From: Paulinella micropora
Lineage: Eukaryota > Cercozoa > Imbricatea > Euglyphida
Direction: 5' to 3'
NCBI GenBank assembly: GCA_009731375.1
Contig: BJOX01000250.1
Location: 16,081-54,241, forward strand
DNA: 38,161 nt
Positions within the stretch are counted from its first letter, which is position 1; every line of letters starts with the position of its first letter. The notes below the pieces were generated by a model. It was not told the origin of the DNA and ran no database searches. It saw only the letters and a list, made by a program, of their open reading frames with translations. This document shows, in pieces, positions 1 to 9,618 of the stretch. The position numbers and the translations under genes are program-made.

Positions 1-6
1 AGGCAG

Positions 7-63
<57 letters not shown>
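1..63. repeat. (ATT)n microsatellite
   Basis: A pure ATT/TTA run that abuts the first SINE head. It probably is the tail of another SINE copy lying just outside the window, because both complete copies here end in the same trinucleotide tail. Confidence 0.9.
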
Positions 64-64
<1 letters not shown>

Positions 65-66
65 GT

Positions 67-305
67 GGCACCGCGATAGCCCAGTGGTTAAGGTCTACCA
101 TCTGGGACCTGTCGCCAGTTCGATTCCCGTCGGTGCCAGTATTTTCAAAGGATATTTTCTTTGAAAGTATTGGTCTGTCTGGAAGGCTTGGAGCTGCCTT
201 GCGGGGGTGTCAGTAGAGCCTATCGTCAAATCTTCGTACTCCCCTCGCGGGTGAGACGATGGAGGCACATGTGCAGAAATGCATTCGCCATTGACTGAGA
301 AGCAC

Positions 306-358
<53 letters not shown>
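67..358 (+). mobile_element. tRNA-derived SINE, copy 1
   Basis: The head at 67-138 is tRNA-like. Its 7-bp acceptor stem pairs perfectly (GGCACCG at 67-73 with CGGTGCC at 131-137). An A-box (TAGCCCAGTGG) and a B-box-like AGTTCGATTCC give an internal RNA polymerase III promoter. The T-stem does not pair well, so this is a SINE head rather than a working tRNA. A unique body of about 165 bp follows, then a (TTA)n tail at about 306-358. The same order recurs immediately downstream. I do not recognise the family name. Confidence 0.8.
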
Positions 359-360
<2 letters not shown>

Positions 361-683
361 GACACCGTGATAGCCCAGTGGTCAAGTTCTACCATTTGGG
401 CCCTGTCGCCAGTTCGATTCCCGTCGGTGCCACCAGTATTTTCATTGAACATACCGATCCGTCTGGACCAGTATTTTCATTGAACATACCGGCCCGTCTG
501 GAAGTGTTGGAACTGCCCTTGCGGGGGTGTCATTAGAGCTTATCGTTAATTCTTCGTACTCCCCTCACGGGTGAGACGATGGAGGCGCATGTGCAGAAAT
601 GCATCAGCCATTGACAGAGAAGCACTATTATTATTATTATTATTATTATTATCATCATCATCATTACTATTATTATTATTATT
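361..683 (+). mobile_element. tRNA-derived SINE, copy 2
   Basis: A second copy of the same family in direct orientation, starting right after the tail of copy 1. The tRNA-like head is at 361-432 with A and B boxes kept and one acceptor mismatch. The body differs from copy 1 by a tandem 35-bp duplication at 433-467 and 468-502. The (TTA)n tail, interrupted by CATCAT units, runs to about 683. The tail ends in a pyrimidine-rich CTCTTAG that could serve as splice acceptor for the exon at 691. Confidence 0.8.
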
Positions 684-690
684 CTCTTAG

Positions 691-782
691 ACGCGTTGCA
701 TGGATTGTTGTGGACGCTGCATCCAGCTCACGTACAAGCTCCAGTTCGCAGATGAGGAACTGCGCAACGGCTCACTGGACCT
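691..782 (+). CDS. Cys-rich gene, module A exon
   Basis: A 92-nt island between the SINE tail (acceptor TTCTCTTAG) and a CT/TATC array (donor GTATCTCT). It opens in one frame with a Cys cluster (CMDCCGRC), then a QLTYKL stretch and [12 protein letters not shown], and ends in phase 2. Its second half is repeated at 1143-1186. It joins in phase to the exon at 1881 and so may be the first visible exon of the gene ending at 3924. Function unknown; clustered Cys suggests metal binding, which is inference. Confidence 0.5.
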
Positions 783-1142
<360 letters not shown>

Positions 1143-1186
1143 CTCAAGTTCGCTCATGAGGAACTGCGAAATGGCTCGCTAGACTT
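1143..1186 (+). CDS. duplicated partial copy of module A exon
   Basis: A 44-nt block whose translation ([11 protein letters not shown] core) nearly matches residues 20-31 of the exon at 691. It is flanked by a TAG acceptor-like site made by the TATC array and a GTCTCTCT donor, and ends in phase 2 like its relative. It lacks the Cys cluster. It could be an alternative exon or a dead duplicate. Confidence 0.45.
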
Positions 1187-1775
<589 letters not shown>

Positions 1776-1880
1776 GCTATCCATCTATGTATCACCTATT
1801 CGCTCAAAAGTATCTATCTCGCAATATCTATCTCGCCTAAATCTCACAGATGGATATGTATGTATGCATGTTATGCACAG

Positions 1881-1938
1881 ACATTGCAACTGTCTGTGCT
1901 GCCTTCCCTGTCTGCCCGCCTGGTGTCCCATGCCCAAG
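1881..1938 (+). CDS. Cys-rich gene, module B exon
   Basis: A 58-nt island after acceptor TTATGCACAG and before donor GTCTTCAG. Joined to the phase-2 exon at 691 it reads HCNCLCCLPCLPAWCPMPK, very rich in Cys, and ends in phase 0. Related blocks occur at about 2067-2095 (degenerate, no GT donor) and 2600-2638 (donor GTCTCT), so this exon has been duplicated at least twice. The Cys spacing suggests a metal-binding or disulfide-rich module. Confidence 0.5.
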
Positions 1939-2109
1939 GTCTTCAGATCGATAAATAGATAAATACATAATGGATAAATGGCTACATATATAGATAAATG
2001 GATACATTGCATCTATATATCTATTTATCTATTTAGTTATCTATTCTACCTACTTTCTTTTTTATCCTGTCTGCCGGCCTGGCGCTCCATGCAAGATCTT
2101 TATCTACCT

Positions 2110-2170
<61 letters not shown>

Positions 2171-2172
2171 TT
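1939..2172 (+). repeat. TATC/GATA-type microsatellites and a degenerate module B copy
   Basis: Mostly tetranucleotide repeats. The segment 2067-2095 resembles part of the exon at 1881 (CLPAW reading) but has no proper donor, so I treat it as a decayed duplicate. Confidence 0.5.
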
Positions 2173-2509
2173 ATCTTGTCGGGCGTCCTCCCTTCGATGT
2201 AAGAAAAATTGGTCGATGGGGGCGGGACGTTGGCGATGAAGACCAAGCCTCTTAGAGCAAACTGCACCACATCCCAGTTGGCTACCTCTCAAGGCTGCAC
2301 CATCGGTAGCTGTGGCGTTGGGTGTTTTTTCTTTTGAGCTCTCCCATAAAAGGTACTCATCCTGCACTTCGTACTTGGTGAGTGGATTCCTCCGCTGGCC
2401 ATTGGTTATGAGGGAGCCAAGGAAGGCGAAGGCAGGCCTGAGCCGAGGACCCCTCCTCACAGCACGCTTATCGCCATTTGGCTATGCAACGCTCCTAGAC
2501 TAAACATAC

Positions 2510-2510
<1 letters not shown>
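2173..2510 (-). other. complex-sequence island, possible transposon relic
   Basis: A non-repetitive island of about 330 bp. The minus-strand reading at 2167-2460 includes FAFLGSLITNGQRRN, reminiscent of a segment often found near the end of non-LTR reverse transcriptases (YLGS-type motif). There is no other support, and the ORF runs into flanking repeats. No clear gene. Confidence 0.2.
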
Positions 2511-2579
<69 letters not shown>

Positions 2580-2599
2580 GTCTGTCTGTCTGTCTGTCT

Positions 2600-2638
2600 G
2601 CCTTCCCTGTCTTCCAGCCTGGTGTCCCATGCCCAAGG
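2600..2638 (+). pseudogene. second copy of module B exon (partial)
   Basis: Reads CLPCLPAWCPMPK in one frame and ends at the same AAG|GTCTCT-type donor as the exon at 1881. The upstream part has been replaced by (TGTC)n, and the only acceptor-like AG lies inside it (TTCCAG), so it may be a truncated copy. Confidence 0.4.
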
Positions 2639-2754
2639 TCTCTAGCTGTCTATTACATATTATGCATGTATGCATTTTGGTGTATTTGAAAGAATATATG
2701 TGTCTTGGAAATATGCCAGATACATGTATCTTGTATGTTGCGTAAGATGTATGT

Positions 2755-3054
2755 ATGACTGTATTTGTGTATGTATGTATGTGTGTATGTATGTATGTAT
2801 GTATCCATGCATGTATGTATGTATGTATGTATCCATGCATGTATGTATCTATGTATGTATCTATGTATGTATGTATTGTATGTATCTATGTATGTATGTA
2901 TGTATGTATGTATGTGTGTGTGCATGTATGTATTTATGTATGTATGTATGTATGTATGTATCTCTCTATCTATCTATCTATATATGTTTTTGTATATATG
3001 GATATCTGTGCGCAGATCTGCATGCATGCATGCATGCATACATACATACAAACA

Positions 3055-3090
<36 letters not shown>

Positions 3091-3195
3091 CATGCATACA
3101 TGCATGTATACATACATACATACATACATACATACATACATACATGCATGCATGCATGCATGCATACATACATACATGCATACATAATACATACA
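2755..3195. repeat. (TATG)n followed by (CATA)n inverted arrays
   Basis: (TATG)n at about 2760-2960 is followed, across a short spacer, by the reverse-complementary (CATA)n at about 3030-3190. The two arms could form a very long hairpin. ORFs reading YVCM or YIHT repeats are repeat artefacts. Confidence 0.85.
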
Positions 3196-3205
3196 TAAAT
3201 GCCAG

Positions 3206-3250
3206 GTCTGCATGCAGTACAAGATGGTGGAGGCCAAGGATTCACAGAAT

Positions 3251-3251
<1 letters not shown>
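3206..3251 (+). CDS. Cys-rich gene, exon n-2
   Basis: A 46-nt exon with acceptor GCCAG and donor GTCTCTCT. It reads [15 protein letters not shown] in phase 0 and ends in phase 1. The next exon at 3634 supplies the two bases that complete a Gly codon, so the frame continues exactly. The layout (Cys, Gln, Tyr-Lys, acidic stretch, Asn-Gly) resembles module A at 691, suggesting a repeated two-exon module. Confidence 0.65.
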
Positions 3252-3287
<36 letters not shown>

Positions 3288-3398
3288 CTCTCTCTTTCTC
3301 TCTTTCTCTTTCTTTCCCTCTCTCTCTCTCTCTCTCTCTTTTCTTTCTTTTTTTCTCTTTCTCTCTCTCTCTTTTTCTCTCTCTTTTCTTTCTCTTTC

Positions 3399-3445
<47 letters not shown>

Positions 3446-3492
3446 TTCTCTCTTTCTCCTCTCGATCTATCGCATCGCATCGTATCGTATCG

Positions 3493-3544
<52 letters not shown>

Positions 3545-3633
3545 CATCTACCTACCTACCTACCTACCTACCTATCTATGTATCTATCCATCATCTATCT
3601 ATCCATCATCTATCTACCTATCTCTGCGTGCAG
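3252..3633 (+). repeat. microsatellite intron, CT then TATC
   Basis: Starts at the donor with GT and then immediately (CT)n with T-rich variants, a short GCATC/GTATC patch and (TATC)n. It ends at TCTCTGCGTGCAG, a good acceptor. It separates two exons whose phases match. Confidence 0.7.
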
Positions 3634-3711
3634 GTGAGAACTACGACAGAGACAGTTATGTCTGCTGCTGGATGTGTCACCAACACTACTCACTAGTCAA
3701 GATCGTCGACA

Positions 3712-3713
<2 letters not shown>
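3634..3713 (+). CDS. Cys-rich gene, exon n-1
   Basis: An 80-nt exon. Two bases complete the Gly codon opened at 3251, then 26 codons include [18 protein letters not shown] and VKIVDK. It ends in phase 0 at donor GTCTCTCT. The CCWMCHQH cluster could bind zinc. The phase fit on both sides is the main evidence that this is a real exon. Confidence 0.7.
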
Positions 3714-3756
<43 letters not shown>

Positions 3757-3840
3757 GCTCTCTCTCCTTTCCTTCTTTCCCCTGATAGCTGGGTTGGACC
3801 TCACAAAATGCTTTCTCTCATTTCTTTTCTTCTTTCTTAG
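3714..3840 (+). repeat. short CT-rich intron
   Basis: A 127-bp intron beginning GT(CT)n and ending TTTCTTCTTTCTTAG. It is the shortest of the three microsatellite introns in this gene and has the most conventional acceptor. Confidence 0.7.
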
Positions 3841-3924
3841 GATGGTCAGCACACAAAGTACTACGACATCTTCGTCAAGGACCTGCAGGACGGGCGAGCC
3901 CCCGCGCGCGTCATCATGACCTAA
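3841..3924 (+). CDS. Cys-rich gene, terminal exon
   Basis: Reads DGQHTKYYDIFVKDLQDG, then RAPARVIMT and TAA at 3922-3924, in phase 0 with the preceding exon. Across the three exons at 3206, 3634 and 3841 the frame runs for 69 codons plus the stop without interruption, with phases 0/1, 1/0 and 0/stop. Upstream modules at 691 and 1881 also fit by phase. I do not recognise the family. The product would be a small Cys/His-rich protein with an acidic-basic C-terminus. Confidence 0.7.
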   Translation, partial: DGQHTKYYDIFVKDLQDGRAPARVIMT

Positions 3925-4435
3925 GCATCATTCTACTCTATTACTGAGAATGTTCAAGCGGCAAACTATCCAACTTTGACCCCATCCTTCTCCATCAAAA
4001 ATAGAAGTGATATGAATATGACAGTGTTGAAGCCATCATTTGAAAGCTCTTTTTTAAGTGTGCGCTCTGCATTTTTTTATCTCAATTACTGTTCGAAATT
4101 CATGAGTTCACAGTTGTGTTGTTTGCAACTTGAATGCCTTAGTAATACACTACCCGAGAGAGGGTGTCGGTTACGAGAGAGCGCCACCACAGGCCAGGCA
4201 TTTCAGGGTAAACAAACCTGAAAATGGGTGGCACCCGAAACATCAAATTTTGGGTTATGTAGAAGGGCTAGGAAGCCTTCACTTCGTTGAAGTTCGGAGT
4301 CATCCAGCCAAAAGTTAGGCTTCTTGGTTTGCCCCCTTGCGGGTTCAGGGATTTTTAAGTAAGTGGCACTGTTAATTTTTCTTGCTAATGCCGGCCTTTC
4401 ATTCATAATCTTTGCGTAAATGACTGTTTATCATT

Positions 4436-4471
<36 letters not shown>

Positions 4472-4730
4472 TCATACTTTACTAGTATAATTTCGTACTT
4501 TAGATTTATTAAAAAATACGTTTTCTATTAGTCTGAAACGTTTTCAAGCTGTTATATAATATCAGAAGTAGTTTGAACGGTGTGCAGCGGGGGTACCGTG
4601 TGCAGACGCCCCTGGTGTACACAGTACAGTATGGCACTGATATGTAGTTACTGTTACTGTTGGAACTATAATCTTAATTAATAGTTCAGGACCGGCCGTA
4701 TCAGAGTAACGGTGTCGTTAGAGCCATTAC
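3925..4730. other. AT-rich non-coding stretch
   Basis: Probably 3' untranslated and intergenic sequence after the TAA at 3922-3924, with an (AT)n tract at 4441-4468. I see no convincing gene. Confidence 0.6.
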
Positions 4731-5060
4731 TTACGATCCGGCGAGTCAAGTTACGCGGCGCGTCCTGTTCGCGCCTTTTCTTATTAAAGCTGTAATCATT
4801 AGTACTGCTTGAAGCGTAGCGTTGCTATCATAGGTCATTATATTAATAAAAGTGATCTAACGGGTTATCGAGCCTTGATTAGCGAACTCTGCGTTAGCAG
4901 CTTTAATCAGTTGCACAAACTGTGAAAGTAGAGGAATTAGGCCTCCTTCAGATAAATGCAAGTGTCGAAATGCTGTAAGCAGTCGACTGGCAACATTTTC
5001 AATGATGTTCTGGCTGAATTCTGCCGCCCGCACCGCGGTAGCCGGCCTGCTTGCCTCTCT
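4731..5060 (-). CDS. possible exon with in-frame TAG and TGA, ending at TAA
   Basis: A minus-strand frame reading FSQNIIENVASRLLTAFRHL, then an amphipathic helix-like stretch to QGSITR, is open from about 5060 to a TAG at 4857-4859. The same frame continues through TAG (then ITFINIMTYDSNATL), has a TGA at 4746-4748, and reaches TAA at 4731-4733. TAA overlaps a GTAAGT that could instead be a donor. It may be a 3' exon of the gene at 5375-6306. No domain recognised. The part after the TAG has stop density near random, so it may be non-coding. Confidence 0.3.
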
Positions 5061-5105
5061 GCCACGAGGCACGCACACCGTGCCCGCTCCGGCTGAGCGC
5101 GCCAC

Positions 5106-5374
5106 CGGACGGGGTGCATAGCCTGTCCTCCCCCCGGCCGGGAGCGCCGCGGCGTCTGTCCTCTTAGCCTTCCAGGGGGGAGGGGCTCGTCTGGTCCGCG
5201 GGCGGGCGGCCCGCCCCGGGAGGGCCCGTGTCGGCCCTGCGACCCGGCCGGCCGCGCAAATTGCTTGGCGAGAAGGTTTTTTTTATGAGGTAGTAAAAAG
5301 CGAATCGGTAAAGCAGAGGGGAGGGGCCGGCCTCCCCCCGGCGCCGGAACAGGGCAGGGGGAGAGTGACTCTCG
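5106..5374. other. very GC-rich spacer
   Basis: G/C-rich DNA between two minus-strand coding segments, with no protein reading I trust. It may be an intron. Confidence 0.4.
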
Positions 5375-6306
5375 CTAGCCTTGGTCGGCGGGGCCCAGCC
5401 AGCGCGCCTGTAGCGCCCCTAGCAGCCCCTCGCCCGACTGGCGCGCGGCCTGCAAGTGTTTCTCTGCCAGGCGGAGGCTGGTCGCCTGCTTGGCCAGCGC
5501 GGCGCAGACGTCCCGCAGCTGCCGGCTGAAGCTCTCTTCCTGGGACCGCAGGTCGCGCTCCCGTCGCTGCCACAGCGCCACCGTCGCTGTCGCTGCCGCC
5601 GTGCCCGCCGTGGCCGCCTCGAGGAGAAAGCGCACCACAGGTCGCTGGCGTCGCCGGCGCCCTGGTGCGACAGCACCACGACGGGCCGGGGGCCCGCCCA
5701 GCGCAGCTCGGGCAGCGAGCTGCAGCGCGCCACCGCACCCTCAGCGTAGAGCACGGCCCCGACCAGGGGGCCGGGCGGGGCCGCCGTGACCTTGGCCAGC
5801 AGCGCCTCCACCGCCGCCGAGCCGACCAGCGAGTGGCCGTTGGACTTGACCTCCACCCAGACCTCGCGCACCTCCTGGCCCCGGTAGCGGCCACGCACGA
5901 CCAGGTCGGCCTGCCGCTGGTGCACCAGGGCGGCAGTATCTTCCACCTGCACGTCCGTGAGTTCCCCGCCCCAGGCGCGGCAGGCACGGTCCAACGACCG
6001 GGACACGCACAGTTCCTGCCAGCGGCCCTGGTCGCGCACGTCGCCCAGCGAAGCACACAGGGTCTCGACCCGGCCGCGCAGCCGCTCGCACCACCCCGGC
6101 TCTTCCCACGCCGGCCGGTGGGCTAGCGCTTCCACCAGGCGAGCGGCGGTGAGCAAGTAATCCTGGCGGACCGCGGCGGGCAGCGCCAGGAAGGCGGCGT
6201 AGCGCGCATCGTCTGCCGGCACCCACAGGTCCGGGCACAGCGGGAGCGTGGCCGCCCGGTCGGGCGCCGGCTCGGCCCGGCGTTTCTTGGTGGCGGGGTC
6301 CGACAT
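5375..6306 (-). CDS. putative PD-(D/E)XK-like protein with N-terminal NLS, frameshifted
   Basis: Starts at ATG 6306 with a basic NLS-like TKKRRAEP near residue 6. Around residues 133-155 the order RQADLVV ... VWVEVKSNG gives the Asp then Glu-x-Lys spacing of PD-(D/E)XK nuclease folds, which would imply metal-dependent phosphodiester cleavage. That is inference from a short motif. The frame must shift by one base near 5648 (about residue 219). After it the reading is a charged, probably coiled-coil tail (WQRRERDLRSQEES, AEKHLQAARQ) ending at TAG 5375-5377. About 310 residues in all. The frameshift may be a sequencing error or decay. Confidence 0.5.
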
Positions 6307-6409
6307 CGTTTTTTGTGCTGGGTCCGCTGGCCTACGCGGCCGGGCGGGCGCACCCCCGGCGCACCCGCGGGGCGCTCCCTCGCCCCCCGGCGGTGGGCGC
6401 GCGCCGGCA

Positions 6410-6472
6410 CGGCCGGGGGGGGGGGGGGGGGGGGGGGGGCGGCCCCCCCCCCGNNNNNNNNNNCCGCTCCCC
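6410..6472. other. poly-G/poly-C block and assembly gap
   Basis: A long G run and C run flank ten unknown bases at 6454-6463. Such pure blocks next to gaps recur at several places here and look like assembly or sequencing artefacts. Confidence 0.8.
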
Positions 6473-6569
6473 GCTCCCTGCGTGACTCACTTGTCCCGGG
6501 CCCCGCGGGGCTTGTGCCCCGGAGAGGGGGCCAGCCTCCCCAGGCCCGCGAAGCGACACCCTTGGTAGG

Positions 6570-6887
6570 CAGCACCTGGAGGAGGCGCTCTGTGCGGTGC
6601 AGTCGGCGGACGCGCGCCGGCGGCTGCTACAAGGCCCGGACCCTCCGGGCCTGACGGACTTAGGTGGTCACCTGGCAGACCAACTGCCTGAGCTGACTGT
6701 AACTAAGCCAGCGTACTGGAAAGACAGAGAAGAGGAGGGGCGGGCCGCCGCCTGTGCGGGACTGATCAGCCTGGCGAGTTACTTTCAGCACGTGTACCAA
6801 TCCAGCCCCTGCGACCTGGACGATGGCCGCCGGGCCTTACCCCTGGACGCCGTTTCCTTCCCCCTCCCGCGGGTTGTGTCTGCCTAG
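6570..6887 (+). CDS. coding exon, unknown function
   Basis: Follows an acceptor-like CCCTTGGTAG. It reads QHLEEALCAVQSADARRRLL and continues as a mixed-charge helical protein with KPAYWKDREEEGRAAACAGL near codon 48. It ends at TAG 6885-6887. The 5' exons would lie in or beyond the gap at 6454. The TAG lies inside a CTAG palindrome shared with the end of the LRR gene on the other strand, so the two genes converge with a 4-bp overlap. No domain recognised. Confidence 0.45.
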   Translation, partial: QHLEEALCAVQSADARRRLLQGPDPPGLTDLGGHLADQLPELTVTKPAYWKDREEEGRAAACAGLISLASYFQHVYQSSPCDLDDGRRALPLDAVSFPLPRVVSA

Positions 6888-8998
6888 TTAATTCCAGGTG
6901 CTGCTAATAGCGCTTGGCTCAGCGCCCTCTGGGCTCTGGCTTTTTGGAAAGCCTGCACCCAGGCCAGGGTTATCTTATTGCAACCTTGAATGTCCTGTCG
7001 CCGTAGCGTGCGCGACGCAGCCAATCCTAGTACCGCTTCTGGTGTCAGACAGGTACATTGGCCCAGATATAGCTCTTGTAACGCGGGCAGCTTGGACACG
7101 GACGTTAGCCCCTGGCCCATGAGTTGCGGGCAGTTGATCAGGTACAGTTTCGTCAGTCTCCGCAGTGTGCCCAGCGTCTGCCAGTGCGCTGTGAAGCCTT
7201 CGGTGTTGTTTTGCAGTCCAACGCAACCGGTAAGGTGGAGCTCTTGCAGCGCCGACAGCCCGGCCAAGTGACGTAGCTCGGTAGCCGGGAGCTGTGTGCA
7301 CCCGGTCAAGATCAGCTTTCGTAACGCAGACAGCCCCGCTAAGAGGCCTAGCTCACAGAGTGCCACGCAGTCCCCCCAGCTCAGTTCTTCCAGACGAGTG
7401 AGCCGTCCCCGAACCGCTGCCGTGCCGGCCTCGAGCTTGCCTTGGAGCCCAGAGCAGGTAGCCAGGCTCAGCTGCCGCAAGCACTGTAGTCCCGCTAAGT
7501 GCGGGAGCTGGGCGTCCCGCAGCTTGGAACAGCCGGCCAGGCTCAGCTGCTGTAGGCTGCGCAGCCCCCCCAGGCCGTCCAGCTCAGTGAGGCCGGAACA
7601 GCCGGACAGATTCAGCTGCTGCAGGTTATGCAGCACCCGCAGGCCTGCCAGTGTGGTGAGCTTGGAACAGCCGGCCAGGGACAGCTGCAGACCGGACAGC
7701 CGCGCCAGGGGTGCCAGCGTAGTGAGCTCGGCACACCTGTCGAGTGCCAGTTTCTGCAGGCTGTGCAGCCGCGCTAGGCCTGCCAGTGTGGTGAGGTTGG
7801 AACAGTCGGCCAGGGACAGCACCCGCAGGTCTTGCAGCCGCTCCAAGCCTGCCAGAGTGGTGAGCTTGGAACAGCCGGCCATGGACAGCTGCTGCAGACC
7901 GGACAGCTGCGCCAGGGGTGCCAGTGTAGTGAGCTTGGAACAGCCGGACAGATTCAGCTGCCGCAGGCTGTGCAGCTGCGCTAGGCCTGCCAGTGTGGTG
8001 AGGTTGAAACAGTCGGCCAGGGACAGCACCCGCAGGTCTGGCAGCTGCTCCAGGCTCACCGACCCCTCGAACCTCCTACAGCCACTGAGACCGGCAGCGC
8101 CATGCGCAGGAATTCGAGGTATAGCGTGAACAAGACCTGCAGCTGGTTAACCTGGTAGCTCTCGCCCAAGGGGTTGCACGATACCACCAGGGGGACGTCG
8201 TCCTCCGCGCCGTCTTCCCGCACTATGACGGGCGTCGCCTCCGAGCTGAGCCCGATCACGCGCATGATGCAGTCCCGCTTGCGGCAGTGCTCTTCCGGAT
8301 TGGTGGCGTACCGATGGAAGAAGTGCTTGTCCATGCCGTACGTGCCCTGCGCGTCTTCGCCGAGCTATCTGAGCTCGCCGGCGTCCTTGACAGCCGTGGA
8401 CTCCCACACGCAGACCTCGCTGAGCACGCTTGGCGGGGTCAGGAAGCCGCGGCGCCCAAAGGCCCCGCGCCGGCAGTGGTAAGTCATTTGCACCGTATCC
8501 ACTTCCTTGCCGAGCTTGCGGTCCAGCTGCTTCTTGGTGGACAGGTTTGGTCACGCCCCGTGGCTCCAGAAAGCGCTCGAACACCACTTGCTTCCGCGCC
8601 TGGGGTCCGGGCACCTCTACGACGCGGCACAGCCAGTCGCGCAGGTAGTCGGTATCAAAAGATTCGTACGCGGGGTTGTTGGCATAGAAGAAGAAGTTGT
8701 CGGGGTCACCAAACTGCGCCTGGAGTTCTCGGGGCAGATCGGCCACGGACACCAGGTCGGGGTCCACCACGGGATTGAAGCTGCGACGGAAGACTTCGTG
8801 GCGGGTATAGTAGTTGAACTCCAACAGCGCACGCTGGCAGTCCCGCGCTTGCTGTTGCTGCGCCACGTCGGCCGACAGCGAGTCCAGGTCGGCCTGGGCC
8901 TCTTTGGACTCCTCTGCGGTCTTGGCATTCTTCGCGGGCGGGCTAGCCGCGGCTGCCTCGGTAGCGGCTCGGCTACTGCTTTGGCTGTTCTTGGGCAT
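6884..8998 (-). CDS. leucine-rich-repeat protein with unknown N-terminal domain, two frameshifts and one TAG
   Basis: ATG at 8998. The N-terminus is Ser/Ala-rich, then an unassigned globular part (FNYYTRHEVF, LPRELQAQFGDPDNFFFY, QVVFERFLEPRGVTK). One base must be gained near 8545 to continue as KKQLDRKLGKEVDTV. An in-frame TAG lies at 8365-8367 within KDAGELR/LGEDAQG. A second shift near 8080-8110 leads into GCRRFEGSVSLEQLPDLRVL. From about 8059 to 7000 there are more than a dozen 23-24 residue repeats (LxxLxLxGCSxLTTLxGL), the Cys/Asn-type LRR that builds a solenoid for protein binding. It ends at TAG 6884-6886; TAA in the same frame is 108 bases further. About 705 residues. Confidence 0.65.
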
Positions 8999-9117
8999 AC
9001 TCTCGGGGCAGGCAGTGTCACGTCTCGTCCCGAGTGTGAATTGTGAGAGCCACGCCAGGGACGCCTGCGCCCGACGACCGGGGGGCCGCCCGCGCCCCGG
9101 GCGCACCGCGGGGGCAG

Positions 9118-9547
9118 NNNNNNNNNNNNNNNNNNNNNNNNNNNNNNNNNNNNNNNNNNNNNNNNNNNNNNNNNNNNNNNNNNNNNNNNNNNNNNNNNNN
9201 NNNNNNNNNNNNNNNNNNNNNNNNNNNNNNNNNNNNNNNNNNNNNNNNNNNNNNNNNNNNNNNNNNNNNNNNNNNNNNNNNNNNNNNNNNNNNNNNNNNN
9301 NNNNNNNNNNNNNNNNNNNNNNNNNNNNNNNNNNNNNNNNNNNNNNNNNNNNNNNNNNNNNNNNNNNNNNNNNNNNNNNNNNNNNNNNNNNNNNNNNNNN
9401 NNNNNNNNNNNNNNNNNNNNNNNNNNNNNNNNNNNNNNNNNNNNNNNNNNNNNNNNNNNNNNNNNNNNNNNNNNNNNNNNNNNNNNNNNNNNNNNNNNNN
9501 NNNNNNNNNNNNNNNNNNNNNNNNNNNNNNNNNNNNNNNNNNNNNNN
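9118..9547. other. assembly gap
   Basis: 430 unknown bases. It separates the divergent starts of the LRR gene and the NLS/Cys-rich gene, so any shared promoter is not visible. Confidence 1.
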
Positions 9548-9618
9548 GGTTGGGCGGGGGAGGGTCACGAAAGCGCCGTGAACGTGCTCCGGCTTGCAGG
9601 GGTACAGCTAGCGGTGTT

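Noticed and set aside
67-138. A functional tRNA gene
   Set aside because: Acceptor stem and boxes are good, but the T-stem does not pair and the element repeats with a body and tail, so it is a SINE head.
2653-3480. ORFs reading YVCM / YIHT on both strands
   Set aside because: TATG and CATA arrays lack stops in most frames; purely repeat artefacts.
4560-5060. rRNA-like segment
   Set aside because: Some motifs looked rRNA-like at first sight, but no conserved SSU or LSU core sequence is present.
6248-6654. Pro/Gly-rich plus-strand ORFs across the gap at 6454
   Set aside because: They depend on poly-G/poly-C blocks and unknown bases, and lie antisense to the start of a better-supported gene.
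7296-8129. 277-codon plus-strand ORF antisense to the LRR gene
   Set aside because: It is the reverse complement of the leucine-rich repeats, whose periodic codons keep the opposite strand open.
8147-9568. Single long minus ORF through the gap to 8147
   Set aside because: Its part below about 8540 is out of the protein-like frame, and its upstream part is unknown bases.
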